DNA from: Vibrio marinisediminis | GTDB taxonomy: Bacteria > Pseudomonadota > Gammaproteobacteria > Enterobacterales > Vibrionaceae | Reading direction: 5' to 3' | Length of the DNA: 64,000 nt | NCBI RefSeq assembly: GCF_014050145.1 | Contig: NZ_JACFYF010000001.1 | Coordinates: 620,001 to 684,000 of the forward strand | Shown here: positions 19,058 through 27,747 of the stretch, one piece after another | Layout: each line of letters begins with the position of its first letter | How positions within the stretch are numbered: position 1 is the stretch's first letter | Made by a program: the position numbers and the translations under genes | The notes under the pieces: generated by a model | Databases searched by the model: none | What the model was told of the DNA's origin: nothing | The model's input: only the letters and a program-made list of their open reading frames with translations

Positions 19058-19672
19058 CTTTTAAGTTATTGATTTGTAAGGGTTTGCGTTATTTTTTCTG
19101 TAAATATTAGCACCAAAAGTGGAAATAAAGTTGACAGGCTCTATCGAAAGAATGAGCTACATCACAATAAGGATTAGAGAGGGGGTTATTGCAAAATTTG
19201 ACGGTGATCGAGTTTTACTGCTGCTTGCCGGTTAATGCTATTTGTCCACTGGATCGTTGGCATTAAATAGCCATAAAGGGTGTTGAATTTAGCAAAATTG
19301 ATCGAGGGAATAGATGGCATGGAGTCTGTTATTGAATTGATGAAGCTGTCTTGATACACCGTGCTCAATAATAAGGTTATTGCTTTTGCCATAATGCCTA
19401 CAGTAAGAGCGTATTTATAAGCTTCCTGAAAACTGCTACAGACAGGCTGATATCAATAGTAAACTCCAAAGTTTACTTTAGGTGGTTGACAAGATATTAT
19501 GCCGATTATCTAAGTGAGAGTGCCTAAACTAATAACAATCCCTACCCGCCTCACTAAATACAGTGGTGCTTCATCACATTGATGAAGCTTGTATTAATCG
19601 TGGTCGATATTCCCCAGCCGATACCATTCACTGGGTGGAATTTGTGATCGCCACGCTCAACGAAAATAACTA
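19058..19672. promoter_or_regulatory. 615-bp region between megL promoter and OM operon
   Basis: Contains the putative enhancer side of the megL promoter, a weak 68-codon minus frame (19186-19392) I do not accept as a gene, an AGTAAACT-N4-AGTTTACT dyad at 19458-19477, and then TTGACA, a possible -35 for the outer-membrane operon beginning at 19673. No -10 is convincing. Confidence 0.45.
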
Positions 19673-20518
19673 ATGAAATTACGTTCTTTGCTGCTTGCAA
19701 CATCTTGTTTTTTTGCCGGTGCGGTAAATGCTGAGTCTTTTTCTTTACCCATTTGGAAAGAAGAAGCAGAGGCGCTGGGTTATGAGTTGCCAAAAGCGTT
19801 TGGTCTCAATTTAAGTTACATGAGTATGGAGCAAGGCATTGATGTTGAATCTATTGCTCTAAAAGGACTAAAGATTCCTGGTCTGAAGTTGGGTATGGAA
19901 GCTGAGCCGGGGAAACAAGTAACAGATGTAATGACTTTACGTGCCGATGTGTGGTTGTTTCCATTCCTCAATCTCTATGGTTTGGTGGGGAAATTGGATG
20001 GGTACTCAGAAACCGATGTGAATGTTAGCGCCAAACTAGGTTTTATTGGACCATTCACAGGCAAGATTGAGAACTTTCGCCTTGATCTCGACGGTGAGAT
20101 TAAAGGCGCGGGTTTCGTTCTAGCGGGTGGTCATGAGCAGTGGTTTGGCTTAGTTGATGCCAGTTACACTCAAACTGAATTGACGGTCGTTGATGGTTCA
20201 ATTGATGCCATTGTAGTCTCTCCTCGAGTGGGTTATGACTTCCATCGCAATGGCGTGCCGCTAAGGCTCTGGGTTGGGGCTATGTATCAAAGTGTTGAGC
20301 AAGAGCTTTCCGGTTCGATTGTTGACTTGGGATTGCCTCCTGCACTGAGTGGTTTGCTATCAGACGATGCCCGATTCGAAGTTAAACAAAGCTTAACTTC
20401 TGAATGGAATACCCTTGTGGGTATGCAGTACGAAATTAATAAAGATTGGTATTTGCTAGGTGAAATGGGCTTTGGTGAGCGTGAAAGCCTGTTCTTCTCT
20501 ATTGATCGTCGTTTCTAA
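19673..20518 (+). CDS. Outer-membrane beta-barrel protein, first gene of OM operon
   Basis: 281 residues. Signal peptide MKLRSLLLATSCFFAGAVNA cleaves after VNA. The mature sequence has amphipathic strands (ADVWLFPFLNLYGLVGKL, AKLGFIGPFTGKI, VVSPRVGYDFH, LRLWVGAMYQSV, NTLVGMQYEI) and ends FFSIDRRF with the terminal phenylalanine recognised by the Bam complex. No named family recognised; function unknown. 12 bp upstream of the BamA-like barrel gene and clearly co-transcribed with it. Confidence 0.75.
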   Translation: MKLRSLLLATSCFFAGAVNAESFSLPIWKEEAEALGYELPKAFGLNLSYMSMEQGIDVESIALKGLKIPGLKLGMEAEPGKQVTDVMTLRADVWLFPFLNLYGLVGKLDGYSETDVNVSAKLGFIGPFTGKIENFRLDLDGEIKGAGFVLAGGHEQWFGLVDASYTQTELTVVDGSIDAIVVSPRVGYDFHRNGVPLRLWVGAMYQSVEQELSGSIVDLGLPPALSGLLSDDARFEVKQSLTSEWNTLVGMQYEINKDWYLLGEMGFGERESLFFSIDRRF

Positions 20519-20530
20519 GGAGCTGTAACG

Positions 20531-21652
20531 ATGAAATGGAAAAGTCCTGCAGTTGTGGCTGCACTACTCATATCTCCAACGGCACTCGCCCAAGAAGCGC
20601 CGTCGGGTTGGATGGACAATTTGTTAACTCAGTTGGGTTCAAGCGAAACTGTCGATGAATCCAAGTTGATCGATTGGGGTGTATTGCCGGGACCATTCGT
20701 GAATCCTGAGCAGGGCTTTGGTATTGGAGTCGCCGCCGTTGGTCTTTATACGCCGTATGATTGGCAAAAAGGCGATCCCTATTCAACGCTTACCGTCACT
20801 TCGTATGGGTCAACATCAGGCTCTTATGGACTTGGGGTGAATAACCGTACTTACCTAAATAGTGACAAAATACGCTTATTGGGTGAGGCGTGGATCAGCC
20901 ACACACCAGGCTATTACTGGGGAATAGGTTCTGCTGCCGCGGAGAGTGAGCACAATAAAGTGCAGTATGAAGCACAGCGGTTACAGTTTAATCCGAAGAT
21001 TGCTGTTGAAGTATTGCCAGATACCTATCTGAAATTTGGCTGGCAATGGCAATCTTATAGTGAAGTGAAGGGTGTAGATGGCGATAGAGTGCCATCTGAG
21101 ATGCAAGATGCGACGGCAAGCGGCTCAGTTGTGGGTTTCGAGTACGATACGCGAGATTTTGAACCTAACCCAATGCAAGGTCAGTTTATTGATATTGAAT
21201 GGGTAGCCAACCGAGAAAGTGTTGGCAGTGACAGCAACTATGACAATGTGGTCGCTAACATTCGGCATTATCAACCTTGGTCTAACAGCACCATCATCGC
21301 GATGGAAATATATTCACAATCGATTATTGGTGAGGCACCGTGGTTTGATTATGCTCAATTGGGTGACGACCAGCGCATGCGTGGTTATTACCAAGGGCAG
21401 TATCGCGATAAGCATCAACTTTCCACTCAAATTGAAATCCGTCATAGCCTATCTCATCGACACGGTGTGGTGGCATGGCTAGGTACAGGTAACGTGGCGC
21501 CTAGTTACGGTGAACTGTTTGAAAGTGATTGGTTACCGACAGTTGGGGTTGGTTATCGCTTCGCATTTAAAGCACGTATTAACGTGCGAGTTGATTTAGG
21601 TGTGGGTAAAGAGAGCACCGGTTTTTACTTCCAGATTAACGAAGCATTCTAG
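20531..21652 (+). CDS. BamA/TamA-family (Omp85 surface-antigen domain) barrel without POTRA
   Basis: 373 residues. Signal peptide ends at ALA (about residue 20). The remainder is an Omp85-type barrel: GLYTPYDWQ.. strands, VVGFEYDTRDFEPNPMQGQFIDIEW (conserved region near the C-terminal strands), and RMRGYYQGQYRDK, the loop-6 RGY/RGF motif of the superfamily. The last residue is Phe. At 373 residues there is no room for POTRA domains, unlike BamA or TamA, so it is a minimal barrel of the patatin-/bacterial-surface-antigen type. Strong site AAGGAGCTG upstream of the ATG. Confidence 0.85.
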   Translation: MKWKSPAVVAALLISPTALAQEAPSGWMDNLLTQLGSSETVDESKLIDWGVLPGPFVNPEQGFGIGVAAVGLYTPYDWQKGDPYSTLTVTSYGSTSGSYGLGVNNRTYLNSDKIRLLGEAWISHTPGYYWGIGSAAAESEHNKVQYEAQRLQFNPKIAVEVLPDTYLKFGWQWQSYSEVKGVDGDRVPSEMQDATASGSVVGFEYDTRDFEPNPMQGQFIDIEWVANRESVGSDSNYDNVVANIRHYQPWSNSTIIAMEIYSQSIIGEAPWFDYAQLGDDQRMRGYYQGQYRDKHQLSTQIEIRHSLSHRHGVVAWLGTGNVAPSYGELFESDWLPTVGVGYRFAFKARINVRVDLGVGKESTGFYFQINEAF

Positions 21653-21661
21653 AGGTGCAGA

Positions 21662-22723
21662 GTGAAAAAGGCAGCACTGGTAATTCTGAGTTTGATGAGT
21701 GGGGTGGTGTATTCGCAGTCACTGAAAGCCCCTGTAGGTGTTAGACCATGCTGTGCATTTGGCATGGATTTAAAGGCGCAACTGGGGAGTGTCCCCGTGC
21801 CTTTTTTCTCAATTGAAAATGTCTTAGATGCCAATGGCTTGGGCGCTCATCATTACAACGATGGTAGTGAGTCCGTCTCTGGCAGTTTATTTGGCTTTAA
21901 TGATGAAGCGAATGGCATTGTCTTTACCAGCAAAGGTGGCTTTATTGACACCGCCCATGTGCGCGACACGGCTGATTATACTTACTATCTTTTCCAGTTA
22001 AATCGTCAAAATCTAGGGACGAATACCGCAATAGAGTTGCCCGCAGAGCTTCGTATTCGCCGAGTTCAGTGGTTGGAAAATGATCAGCAACTGACTGAAG
22101 CTGAGCGGATACAGCGCAGTGCCAAATCCGCCGCTTTTACTGCTTATCGAATGGCGCAATGGCATGAAATAGCGCAATGGTTTGGCATGGTTTCTGTCAG
22201 TGGTTTTAAAGAGTATGCCTCGGCGTTTTCCTCTGAAGATCTCTATTCAAATATGCTCGGAGCCTTGCTTGCAGAGGCTATTTTGTTAGAACAACCTGAT
22301 ATATGCCAAGAGGGCTTTTCTAAAGCAATGGATGTATCTTTCCAACAAGCGCTCGATCAGTTAGAGGTTCAGCCACAAGCAGTAGCGCGAGCGAAGATGA
22401 CACAATTGGATGGAAAATGGTGGGATAGCAGTCGTCGATTACCAGACAAATGGGTGGTGTTATTTCGTGACTATCATTTAGCGTTAAAACTAACGCCGCA
22501 TTTTCCTGATTCAACGGCGATGCTAAGTATTGATGACCACTTTCTCAACCAGCAGAGTATTGAAGCTTGGGTAAGGTTAGAGCTTCACGCGGGCGATCAA
22601 GAGCGTTCATTTGCTAATCTGCCTGAGCCGCTAAGATCACTGCCAGTTTGGCGCGCTCAAGAGTTTCAACGACTAGCGGATTTTGCCCAAGCGTGGGATA
22701 AACGCACTCATCCTCACAATTAA
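21662..22723 (+). CDS. Exported DUF4056-like protein
   Basis: 353 residues from a GTG with AGAGG 6 nt upstream. Sec signal peptide (ALVILSLMSGVVYSQS). Then VGVRPCCAFGMDL with a cysteine pair, GIVFTSKGGFIDTAHVRDTADYTYYLF, WHEIAQWFGMVSVSGFKEYASAFSSEDLYSNMLGALLAEAIL and a helical end. This pattern resembles DUF4056 proteins. Conserved HVRDT and HE could be catalytic, but no activity is known to me. Periplasmic or surface. It is 9 bp downstream of the Omp85-like gene, the third member of the operon, which suggests a joint envelope function. Confidence 0.7.
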   Translation: MKKAALVILSLMSGVVYSQSLKAPVGVRPCCAFGMDLKAQLGSVPVPFFSIENVLDANGLGAHHYNDGSESVSGSLFGFNDEANGIVFTSKGGFIDTAHVRDTADYTYYLFQLNRQNLGTNTAIELPAELRIRRVQWLENDQQLTEAERIQRSAKSAAFTAYRMAQWHEIAQWFGMVSVSGFKEYASAFSSEDLYSNMLGALLAEAILLEQPDICQEGFSKAMDVSFQQALDQLEVQPQAVARAKMTQLDGKWWDSSRRLPDKWVVLFRDYHLALKLTPHFPDSTAMLSIDDHFLNQQSIEAWVRLELHAGDQERSFANLPEPLRSLPVWRAQEFQRLADFAQAWDKRTHPHN

Positions 22724-22750
22724 AGCCCCCTTTTACTGGCATCAAGAAAA

Positions 22751-22775
22751 AGCCCTTAGCGTTAAACTAAGGGCT
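22751..22775 (-). terminator. Terminator of ycdX-like gene
   Basis: AGCCCTTAG / CTAAGGGCT stem with a 7-nt loop; on the minus strand TTTTTCTT follows. It may also serve the plus-strand operon ending at 22723. Confidence 0.75.
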
Positions 22776-22800
22776 ATTGAGAGTCCTACCGCGGTTTAAA

Positions 22801-23547
22801 TCAATACCAATGTTCAAACTCAGCAATGCGCTTTTTACCTCTAAGCAGCAAAAAGTTTAAGAATCGACTCGGACTGGTGGTGATCACTAACTCAGGATCG
22901 ATATCGTATTTATTGAGTAGTTCAACCGCGTGCCCAAGGTTAGCAATATCTTCACAGAAGTGGGCATCTGAACCTGTGGTGAAATAGACACCGATCTCTT
23001 TGCCAATTCGTACGATTTCATCGCAGTTAATATCACTGCCGATACGACTTCTTCCAGTTAAAGACGAATTGTTCACTTCAATGGCGACATTATGTTGTTT
23101 AGCGCAGCGCAATACCGTTTCGATATTGAACTTAAAATTTGGGTTACCTAAATGACCAAGTGCATCCACTTTGCCGCTTTTGATCACGTTAACGAGCGCT
23201 TCAGTGTGTTCTGCTTCAGTGCTTGGTTTAAAGACGGGCTCGTGGAAACTTGCCATTATCCAATCCAAATACTGATGAGATTCATCAAAAAGGTCGATTT
23301 CACCTTCGGTGTTTAGCGTATTCGCTTCCACACCACGAATAATGCCCACTTCGCTGATAAAACGTGGCAGGACAATTTGATTGTGGAAGAACCAGTAATG
23401 GGGCGCGCCGGGCATTTTAGGCGCGTGATCAGTGGTGCAAAGAAGTTTAAGCCCTTTACGTTGAGCTGCGGTCGCGTTTTCAATAATGGTGCTATAGGCA
23501 TGCCCACTAGCAAGAGTATGGGTGTGAGTATCAACCACGATTTCCAT
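22801..23547 (-). CDS. ycdX: PHP-domain phosphatase/hydrolase, YcdX family
   Basis: 248 residues from the ATG at 23547, which has GGAGGGAAAG directly upstream; the frame opens seven codons earlier. The metal-site motifs of the PHP fold are present: [60 protein letters not shown]-type EVNNSS, and TGSDAHF. Family enzymes bind three zinc or manganese ions; E. coli YcdX is a phosphatase linked to swarming. Cytoplasmic. Single gene. Confidence 0.88.
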   Translation of the reverse strand: MEIVVDTHTHTLASGHAYSTIIENATAAQRKGLKLLCTTDHAPKMPGAPHYWFFHNQIVLPRFISEVGIIRGVEANTLNTEGEIDLFDESHQYLDWIMASFHEPVFKPSTEAEHTEALVNVIKSGKVDALGHLGNPNFKFNIETVLRCAKQHNVAIEVNNSSLTGRSRIGSDINCDEIVRIGKEIGVYFTTGSDAHFCEDIANLGHAVELLNKYDIDPELVITTSPSRFLNFLLLRGKKRIAEFEHWY

Positions 23548-23873
23548 CTTTCCCTCCGGAAAATGCAAGGCAACTGATCAAAATGGATGAGCAGACGTCG
23601 CTATAGCTCGCTATCAGTTGCTGAGAATAACTGATGAAATAATGTCCGTATTTTGCGACTTAACCTACACAGTTGCAAGCCATTCCCTTGATTCAAAAGA
23701 GGTCAATTGTTGAGGTGATCTATTCCTCTTTTAATTGACTTTCGATGGAGAAATTACCAGCGGATATTTTTGCTATCCAGCAGTGGAAAAAATTCTTACA
23801 CTCGCGCCGTCTTTTTCGAACTGAGTTCGTCTTAGTAGAAAAGACGTCGATCAATATTGTGTGAATTGAACTA
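23548..23873. other. Intergenic region, divergent promoters
   Basis: About 325 bp between the YcdX-like gene and the glutathione synthetase-like gene, presumably carrying both promoters. No ribosome site as strong as that of ycdX is seen before the ATG at 23874, and no repeats or operator were recognised. Confidence 0.5.
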
Positions 23874-25352
23874 ATGAAAAATACCCCAGAAGCTTTGGAA
23901 CTCATAACTCCATTATTACCGCAGCAGGTGATTGAAGATGCCTGTGAGTGGGCGATTATGCATGGTGTGGCTTTTAAGCAAGCAGATAATAGCGCGAGGC
24001 ACTGCCCTTTTAGTGTGGCACCAACAACGATCAAACGACCGATGTATCAGCATTTATTGAAGGTAACGCCACTGATCGCCAAATTAGTCAGTGAAGTGTC
24101 GGAAGATCATCGCTTCTTACAGCATTCATTGAATAAGATGTCGCAGGCTGATCCGTTTTTTAGTTTGTTAATGGCAATGCATAAACAAGTTCATGGGGAT
24201 GATGAACAGAGATTGAAACCCGTTCGTCAGCCATTGTTATTGATGCGTACGGATTTTATGGATGACCGAGATCTTGGCGCAAAGGTGATTGAATTTAACG
24301 GCATTGCTGCGGGCATGGCTCCGTTTGGGCAGCGCGCGACTCAGCTGCATAGTTATTTGAAAGAGCAGTGGAGTGAGTATTATCAGCAATGGTCAGTTGA
24401 GCAAGCTGCAATACCAGCGGATAACCTAGGTATGGAGCAATTGGCTGTTGGTATTGCCACTGCGGCGAATAAGGTAAAACAACAGTTTGTTGATGGTGGC
24501 AAAGCGACATTTTTGATGGTGGTTCAGCCAAATGAAGACAACGTGTATGACCAGCACCTTTTAGAAGTTGAACTGCAAAGGTTAGGTATACGCACGGTAA
24601 GACGTACTTTTGCACAACTTAGTCATCAGCTTTCTAGTGGCAGCAATCAACGCCTTATGCTTGATGGTGTTGGTGCTATTGATGCGGTGTACTTACGCGC
24701 TGGTTATCAATATTCAGATTACTGCGCACCAGAGCTTAACGAAGCGGTTTGTTGCCATACATTGAGCCAAACTCGGGTATTTATAGAGCAACACTACGTT
24801 GCTATGAATGCGACTATTAGCCAGCAACTCGCAACCAGTAAAACGATGCAGATGGTCTTAACCATGTTGCCTGCGAAAGAGTACCTACGCTGGGGGCTTT
24901 CTCTTAAAGAAGCGGAGTTGGTGAAAAGCGTTTTGGCGGAAATGAAGCCTGTAAATGCTAACACGATTGAGTGGTTTAACCGTGAAGCTAATAAACGTGG
25001 CTGGGTATTAAAAAATCAAGGTGAGGGTGGCGGTCACTGCATTTTTGGTGAGGAAATCAGTGAAAAACTGCAAACGTTAGAGCCACAACAATACGATGCT
25101 TGGGCATTGATGCAGCGTTTGTATCCACATGAGCGAGAAAAGCCAACGGTAGCGATACGTGATGGGAAGCAAACCATAGTAGAAGATTTGATCAGTGAAG
25201 TCGGTCTGTTTACTGCTCATTACCAAGGTCAGCCGGTTACTGACTACGCTGGCTATGCAGGGTATTTGATTCGTAGTAAGCCTGCGAGTGAGAATGAAGG
25301 CGGCATCCACAGTGGCAAAGGTATACTAGATTCGCTGGTGCTGGTGGACTAG
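23874..25352 (+). CDS. Eukaryotic-type glutathione synthetase homologue (ATP-grasp)
   Basis: 492 residues, near the ~475 of eukaryotic GSS and far from the ~315 of bacterial GshB. The motifs follow the eukaryotic order: an N-terminal RTDFM...KVIEFNGIAAGMAPFG substrate region, DAVYLRAGYQYSDY, ISQQLATSKTMQMVL (matching the eukaryotic QLAGTKKVQ block), the glycine-rich ATP loop LKNQGEGGGHCIFGE, and the C-terminal alanine/glycine-rich part GYLIRSKPASENEGGIHSGKGILDSL. Reaction expected: gamma-Glu-Cys + Gly + ATP to glutathione. A different amino acid acceptor is possible. Monocistronic with a downstream terminator. Confidence 0.8.
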   Translation: MKNTPEALELITPLLPQQVIEDACEWAIMHGVAFKQADNSARHCPFSVAPTTIKRPMYQHLLKVTPLIAKLVSEVSEDHRFLQHSLNKMSQADPFFSLLMAMHKQVHGDDEQRLKPVRQPLLLMRTDFMDDRDLGAKVIEFNGIAAGMAPFGQRATQLHSYLKEQWSEYYQQWSVEQAAIPADNLGMEQLAVGIATAANKVKQQFVDGGKATFLMVVQPNEDNVYDQHLLEVELQRLGIRTVRRTFAQLSHQLSSGSNQRLMLDGVGAIDAVYLRAGYQYSDYCAPELNEAVCCHTLSQTRVFIEQHYVAMNATISQQLATSKTMQMVLTMLPAKEYLRWGLSLKEAELVKSVLAEMKPVNANTIEWFNREANKRGWVLKNQGEGGGHCIFGEEISEKLQTLEPQQYDAWALMQRLYPHEREKPTVAIRDGKQTIVEDLISEVGLFTAHYQGQPVTDYAGYAGYLIRSKPASENEGGIHSGKGILDSLVLVD

Positions 25353-25372
25353 CGCGCGATACAAAAAACAAT

Positions 25373-25420
25373 AAAAAGCCGAGTATTCGATTGTTAAATT
25401 AGAAGTGATCTCGGCTTTTT
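25373..25420. terminator. Bidirectional terminator
   Basis: AAAAAGCCGAG / CTCGGCTTTTT with a 26-nt loop, between convergent genes ending at 25352 and 25447; U-tracts in both directions. Confidence 0.8.
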
Positions 25421-25446
25421 AGTATCTGCAAGTTATGTCAGAGAAT

Positions 25447-25875
25447 TCAGGCTAAAGAGGGCGCGCGTCGCTCAATGATCCATGCGCGAATGTGGTCATA
25501 CGCGTAGTTAAATACAAAGGCATAAATGGTGATAAAAATAGTGACGCCAACGTCCATGATTAACGCTTCCCACAAGCTTACGTTCAATATGTAGGCCATA
25601 ACAGGAACGGTAACAAACAGTAAACCGGCTTCAAATAAAATGACGTGATTCACTCGTGTCATTAATGAACGTTTTTCTTTTTTCCCCGGTACAAACTTAT
25701 CAAACACCCAGTTGAAAATAATATTCCAAATCATAGCGATAGTGGCAATGACTATCATTGTTCCTGATAGGTGGCTGACGTTGTGATCGGTAAAAGTGGC
25801 TAAGCCAATAATGGACAGTGATACCGCTAATACCTCAAAAGTGATGGCGTGAAATAGCCGTTCTAATCGACTCAC
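25447..25875 (-). CDS. PACE-family efflux transporter (AceI-like)
   Basis: 142 residues made of two tandem two-helix repeats, each with the family pattern: LERLFHAITFEVLAV (with the conserved membrane glutamate about residue 14) and RVNHVILFEAGLLF, plus MIWNIIFNWVFDKF and TIYAFVFNYAYDHIRAW. These are the hallmarks of Proteobacterial Antimicrobial Compound Efflux pumps such as Acinetobacter AceI (chlorhexidine; polyamines suggested as native substrates). Inner membrane, proton-coupled. A LysR gene is divergent across 130 bp, the usual arrangement. Confidence 0.9.
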   Translation of the reverse strand: MSRLERLFHAITFEVLAVSLSIIGLATFTDHNVSHLSGTMIVIATIAMIWNIIFNWVFDKFVPGKKEKRSLMTRVNHVILFEAGLLFVTVPVMAYILNVSLWEALIMDVGVTIFITIYAFVFNYAYDHIRAWIIERRAPSLA

Positions 25876-25955
25876 AAACTTCCCCAGTTAATTGTTGTGT
25901 TGATTTTAGAGGCGGCGATTATGCGGATCTTAGAAGATAAAGAAAGTTAACAGCC

Positions 25956-25970
25956 ATCACGTATCGTGAT
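25956..25970. promoter_or_regulatory. LysR-type operator between PACE pump and LysR genes
   Basis: Perfect dyad ATCACG-TAT-CGTGAT in the 130-bp divergent intergenic region, 35 bp before the LysR ATG. It contains the T-N11-A spacing typical of LysR sites. Confidence 0.65.
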
Positions 25971-26005
25971 ACCTTGCGCGTGTCCTTATCCGCTTGATAG
26001 CAACT

Positions 26006-26881
26006 ATGTACAGTTTTGAGCAACTAAAAATCTTTACCACCGTGTGTGAATGCGGTTCGTTTTCAGCGGCAGCGCGTAAATTAGGTCGAGCCCAATCCGG
26101 TGTCAGTCAGTCTATTGCTAACCTTGAGTTGGCGATCAACCAAGAGTTGTTTACCCGAGATAAGAATCTCCCCAAATTAACGACAACGGGTCAGGCTTTG
26201 TTACCCATTGCAAAGTCTATTCTTAACCAGCAGCACTATTTTGACCAAAAGGTCGAATCGTTGGATAAATCGGTTGAGAATGAACTGTGTATTGCCATTG
26301 ATGAATGCTTAGTCAGCGACGACTTACTGGTTGTGCTCTCTACTTTGGCTGAACAGTTTCCAGTGACCAATTTTGAGGTTATTACCGCTTCAACTTTTGA
26401 TGTTGAAGAGCTCGTTCGTCTCAATAAAGCCCATGTCGGGATCATTTTTGCGGATGGTGAATTAAGAGAAGATATGGACTTTTTTACGCTTGGGCAGGTG
26501 CGGTTTTTGAACGTGGCATCGCCAGAGCATCCGTTAGCAATTTTAAACGTGGTGCGAGATACCGATCTGAAAGCGTACCGCCAAATTGTACATCGCAGTG
26601 CAACGCAAAAAGAACTGTGGTTTAGCTATGGCATTAGCTCAAAGTTTTGGTATGCCAACAGCCATCAAATGTTGGCAAAGTTAGCCTGTCAAAATATTGG
26701 GTGGGGGTTGATTCCAGATCAAATGGCGATGCCGTTAATCGAGCAAGGCAAGTTAGTACAACTGCCGGTTGCCCACGAGAAAGATGGTTGGCTTACCACG
26801 ACAGGGTGCCTAGTTTCGCGTAGCCATTCCGCCGGTCCTGTGTTGGAAAGCCTATTGGAAGCGCTGCAAACAAGCCATTGA
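26006..26881 (+). CDS. LysR-family transcriptional regulator of the PACE pump
   Basis: 291 residues from the ATG at 26006; a TTG four codons earlier is less likely. N-terminal winged HTH: FEQLKIFTTVCECGSFSAAARKLGRAQSGVSQSIANLELAINQELFTR (fragmented here), then linker helix and a periplasmic-binding-like effector domain to the end. Divergent from the PACE gene with a dyad between, like AceR-AceI, so it probably activates the pump in response to its substrate and represses itself. Confidence 0.88.
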   Translation: MYSFEQLKIFTTVCECGSFSAAARKLGRAQSGVSQSIANLELAINQELFTRDKNLPKLTTTGQALLPIAKSILNQQHYFDQKVESLDKSVENELCIAIDECLVSDDLLVVLSTLAEQFPVTNFEVITASTFDVEELVRLNKAHVGIIFADGELREDMDFFTLGQVRFLNVASPEHPLAILNVVRDTDLKAYRQIVHRSATQKELWFSYGISSKFWYANSHQMLAKLACQNIGWGLIPDQMAMPLIEQGKLVQLPVAHEKDGWLTTTGCLVSRSHSAGPVLESLLEALQTSH

Positions 26882-26901
26882 TTTGCTAGCGTTATGGTTT
26901 A

Positions 26902-26936
26902 ACGTCGCCCATAACATTGTTCATGGTGGGCGACGT
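26902..26936. terminator. Inverted repeat between convergent lysR and sodC
   Basis: ACGTCGCCC / GGGCGACGT, 9-bp perfect arms, 17-nt loop; lacks T-runs. Confidence 0.45.
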
Positions 26937-26953
26937 AAAGCCGCGTGTTTGGG

Positions 26954-27466
26954 TTACTTAATCACCCCACAAACTACGCGTGGACCGCCGCCGCCAAGTG
27001 GCGCTGGGTGGTCTGAGTGGTTATCGCCACCGGCGTGAATCATTAAAGCACGACCATCGAGATCAGCGAGTTTTACTCTTGGTGCTAATACTGCTTGGCT
27101 CGCTGTACCATCAGCGTCGACAAACAGTGCTGGTAAATCTCCTAAGTGATTGTCATTACTCCATGGCATGCCATGCTTACCCGTATTTTCAGGGTCATAG
27201 TGCCCGCCAGCAGCGCCGCCAAGTACGTTTTTTTCGCCCTTCTTAGCGCTATCACATGAGGGATTTGTGTGAATATGAAACCCATGCAATCCGCTACTCA
27301 ATCCTTTGAGTTGTGGGGTAAAAACAGTCCCATATTCGTTGGCTGTAATCGTTACTACACCAGCGGAGTTACCGCTGGCAAGGTCAATCATTTCTACTTT
27401 TAATTCGTCTGCTGCAACACAGCTTGAAGCCATACATACCGCTGCTATTAGTAATTTTTGTTTCAT
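26954..27466 (-). CDS. sodC: Periplasmic Cu/Zn superoxide dismutase
   Basis: 170 residues from the ATG at 27466 with AAGGAAAGAGCG before it. Signal peptide [15 protein letters not shown] cleaves before DELK. Copper and zinc ligands are present in [28 protein letters not shown] and [26 protein letters not shown]; the cysteines in NPSCDS and VVCG form the conserved disulfide. It removes superoxide in the periplasm. Single gene. Confidence 0.95.
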   Translation of the reverse strand: MKQKLLIAAVCMASSCVAADELKVEMIDLASGNSAGVVTITANEYGTVFTPQLKGLSSGLHGFHIHTNPSCDSAKKGEKNVLGGAAGGHYDPENTGKHGMPWSNDNHLGDLPALFVDADGTASQAVLAPRVKLADLDGRALMIHAGGDNHSDHPAPLGGGGPRVVCGVIK

Positions 27467-27625
27467 CGCTCTTTCCTTAGTTGATCGTCTATGCGTTACC
27501 AATGCATTTGCTAAGTATGGTGAGAAATGAATCTGCTGCCTGAGAATTGCCCCTTTTTCTCACTTATGAACTGACTCGTTCGCAGGCTTGCGTTCAATGA
27601 GTTTGTCATCTAATAAAAATAACCG

Positions 27626-27656
27626 TTGACCTGTCTATAGCTCTACAGTTTACGAT
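27626..27656 (+). promoter_or_regulatory. MerR-type promoter with 19-bp spacer
   Basis: TTGACC (-35, 27626-27631), a 19-bp spacer carrying the dyad CTGT..TATAG..ACAG, then TACGAT (-10, 27651-27656). An over-long 19-bp spacer with a dyad is the hallmark of promoters distorted by MerR-family activators. It drives the MerR-methyltransferase gene itself. Confidence 0.7.
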
Positions 27657-27672
27657 ATACCTAATTTCAAGC

Positions 27673-27711
27673 GATAGTTTCAATAGATCGTTTCAAGTGA
27701 TCGTTTCAAAT
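27673..27711 (+). repeat. Three 13-bp tandem repeats in the leader of the MerR fusion gene
   Basis: GATAGTTTCAATA, GATCGTTTCAAGT and GATCGTTTCAAAT follow each other without gaps, 37 bp before the ATG at 27748 and just downstream of the predicted -10. Confidence 0.8.
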
Positions 27712-27747
27712 GAGTCGCTTGGCATTTTGTTTTTAAAGGGAGTCGTC

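Noticed and set aside
19186-19392. 68-codon minus-strand frame (MAKAITLLL...) before megL
   Set aside because: Low complexity, no family, and it lies in the upstream region of a sigma-54 promoter. A weak AGG precedes the ATG, but nothing else supports a gene.
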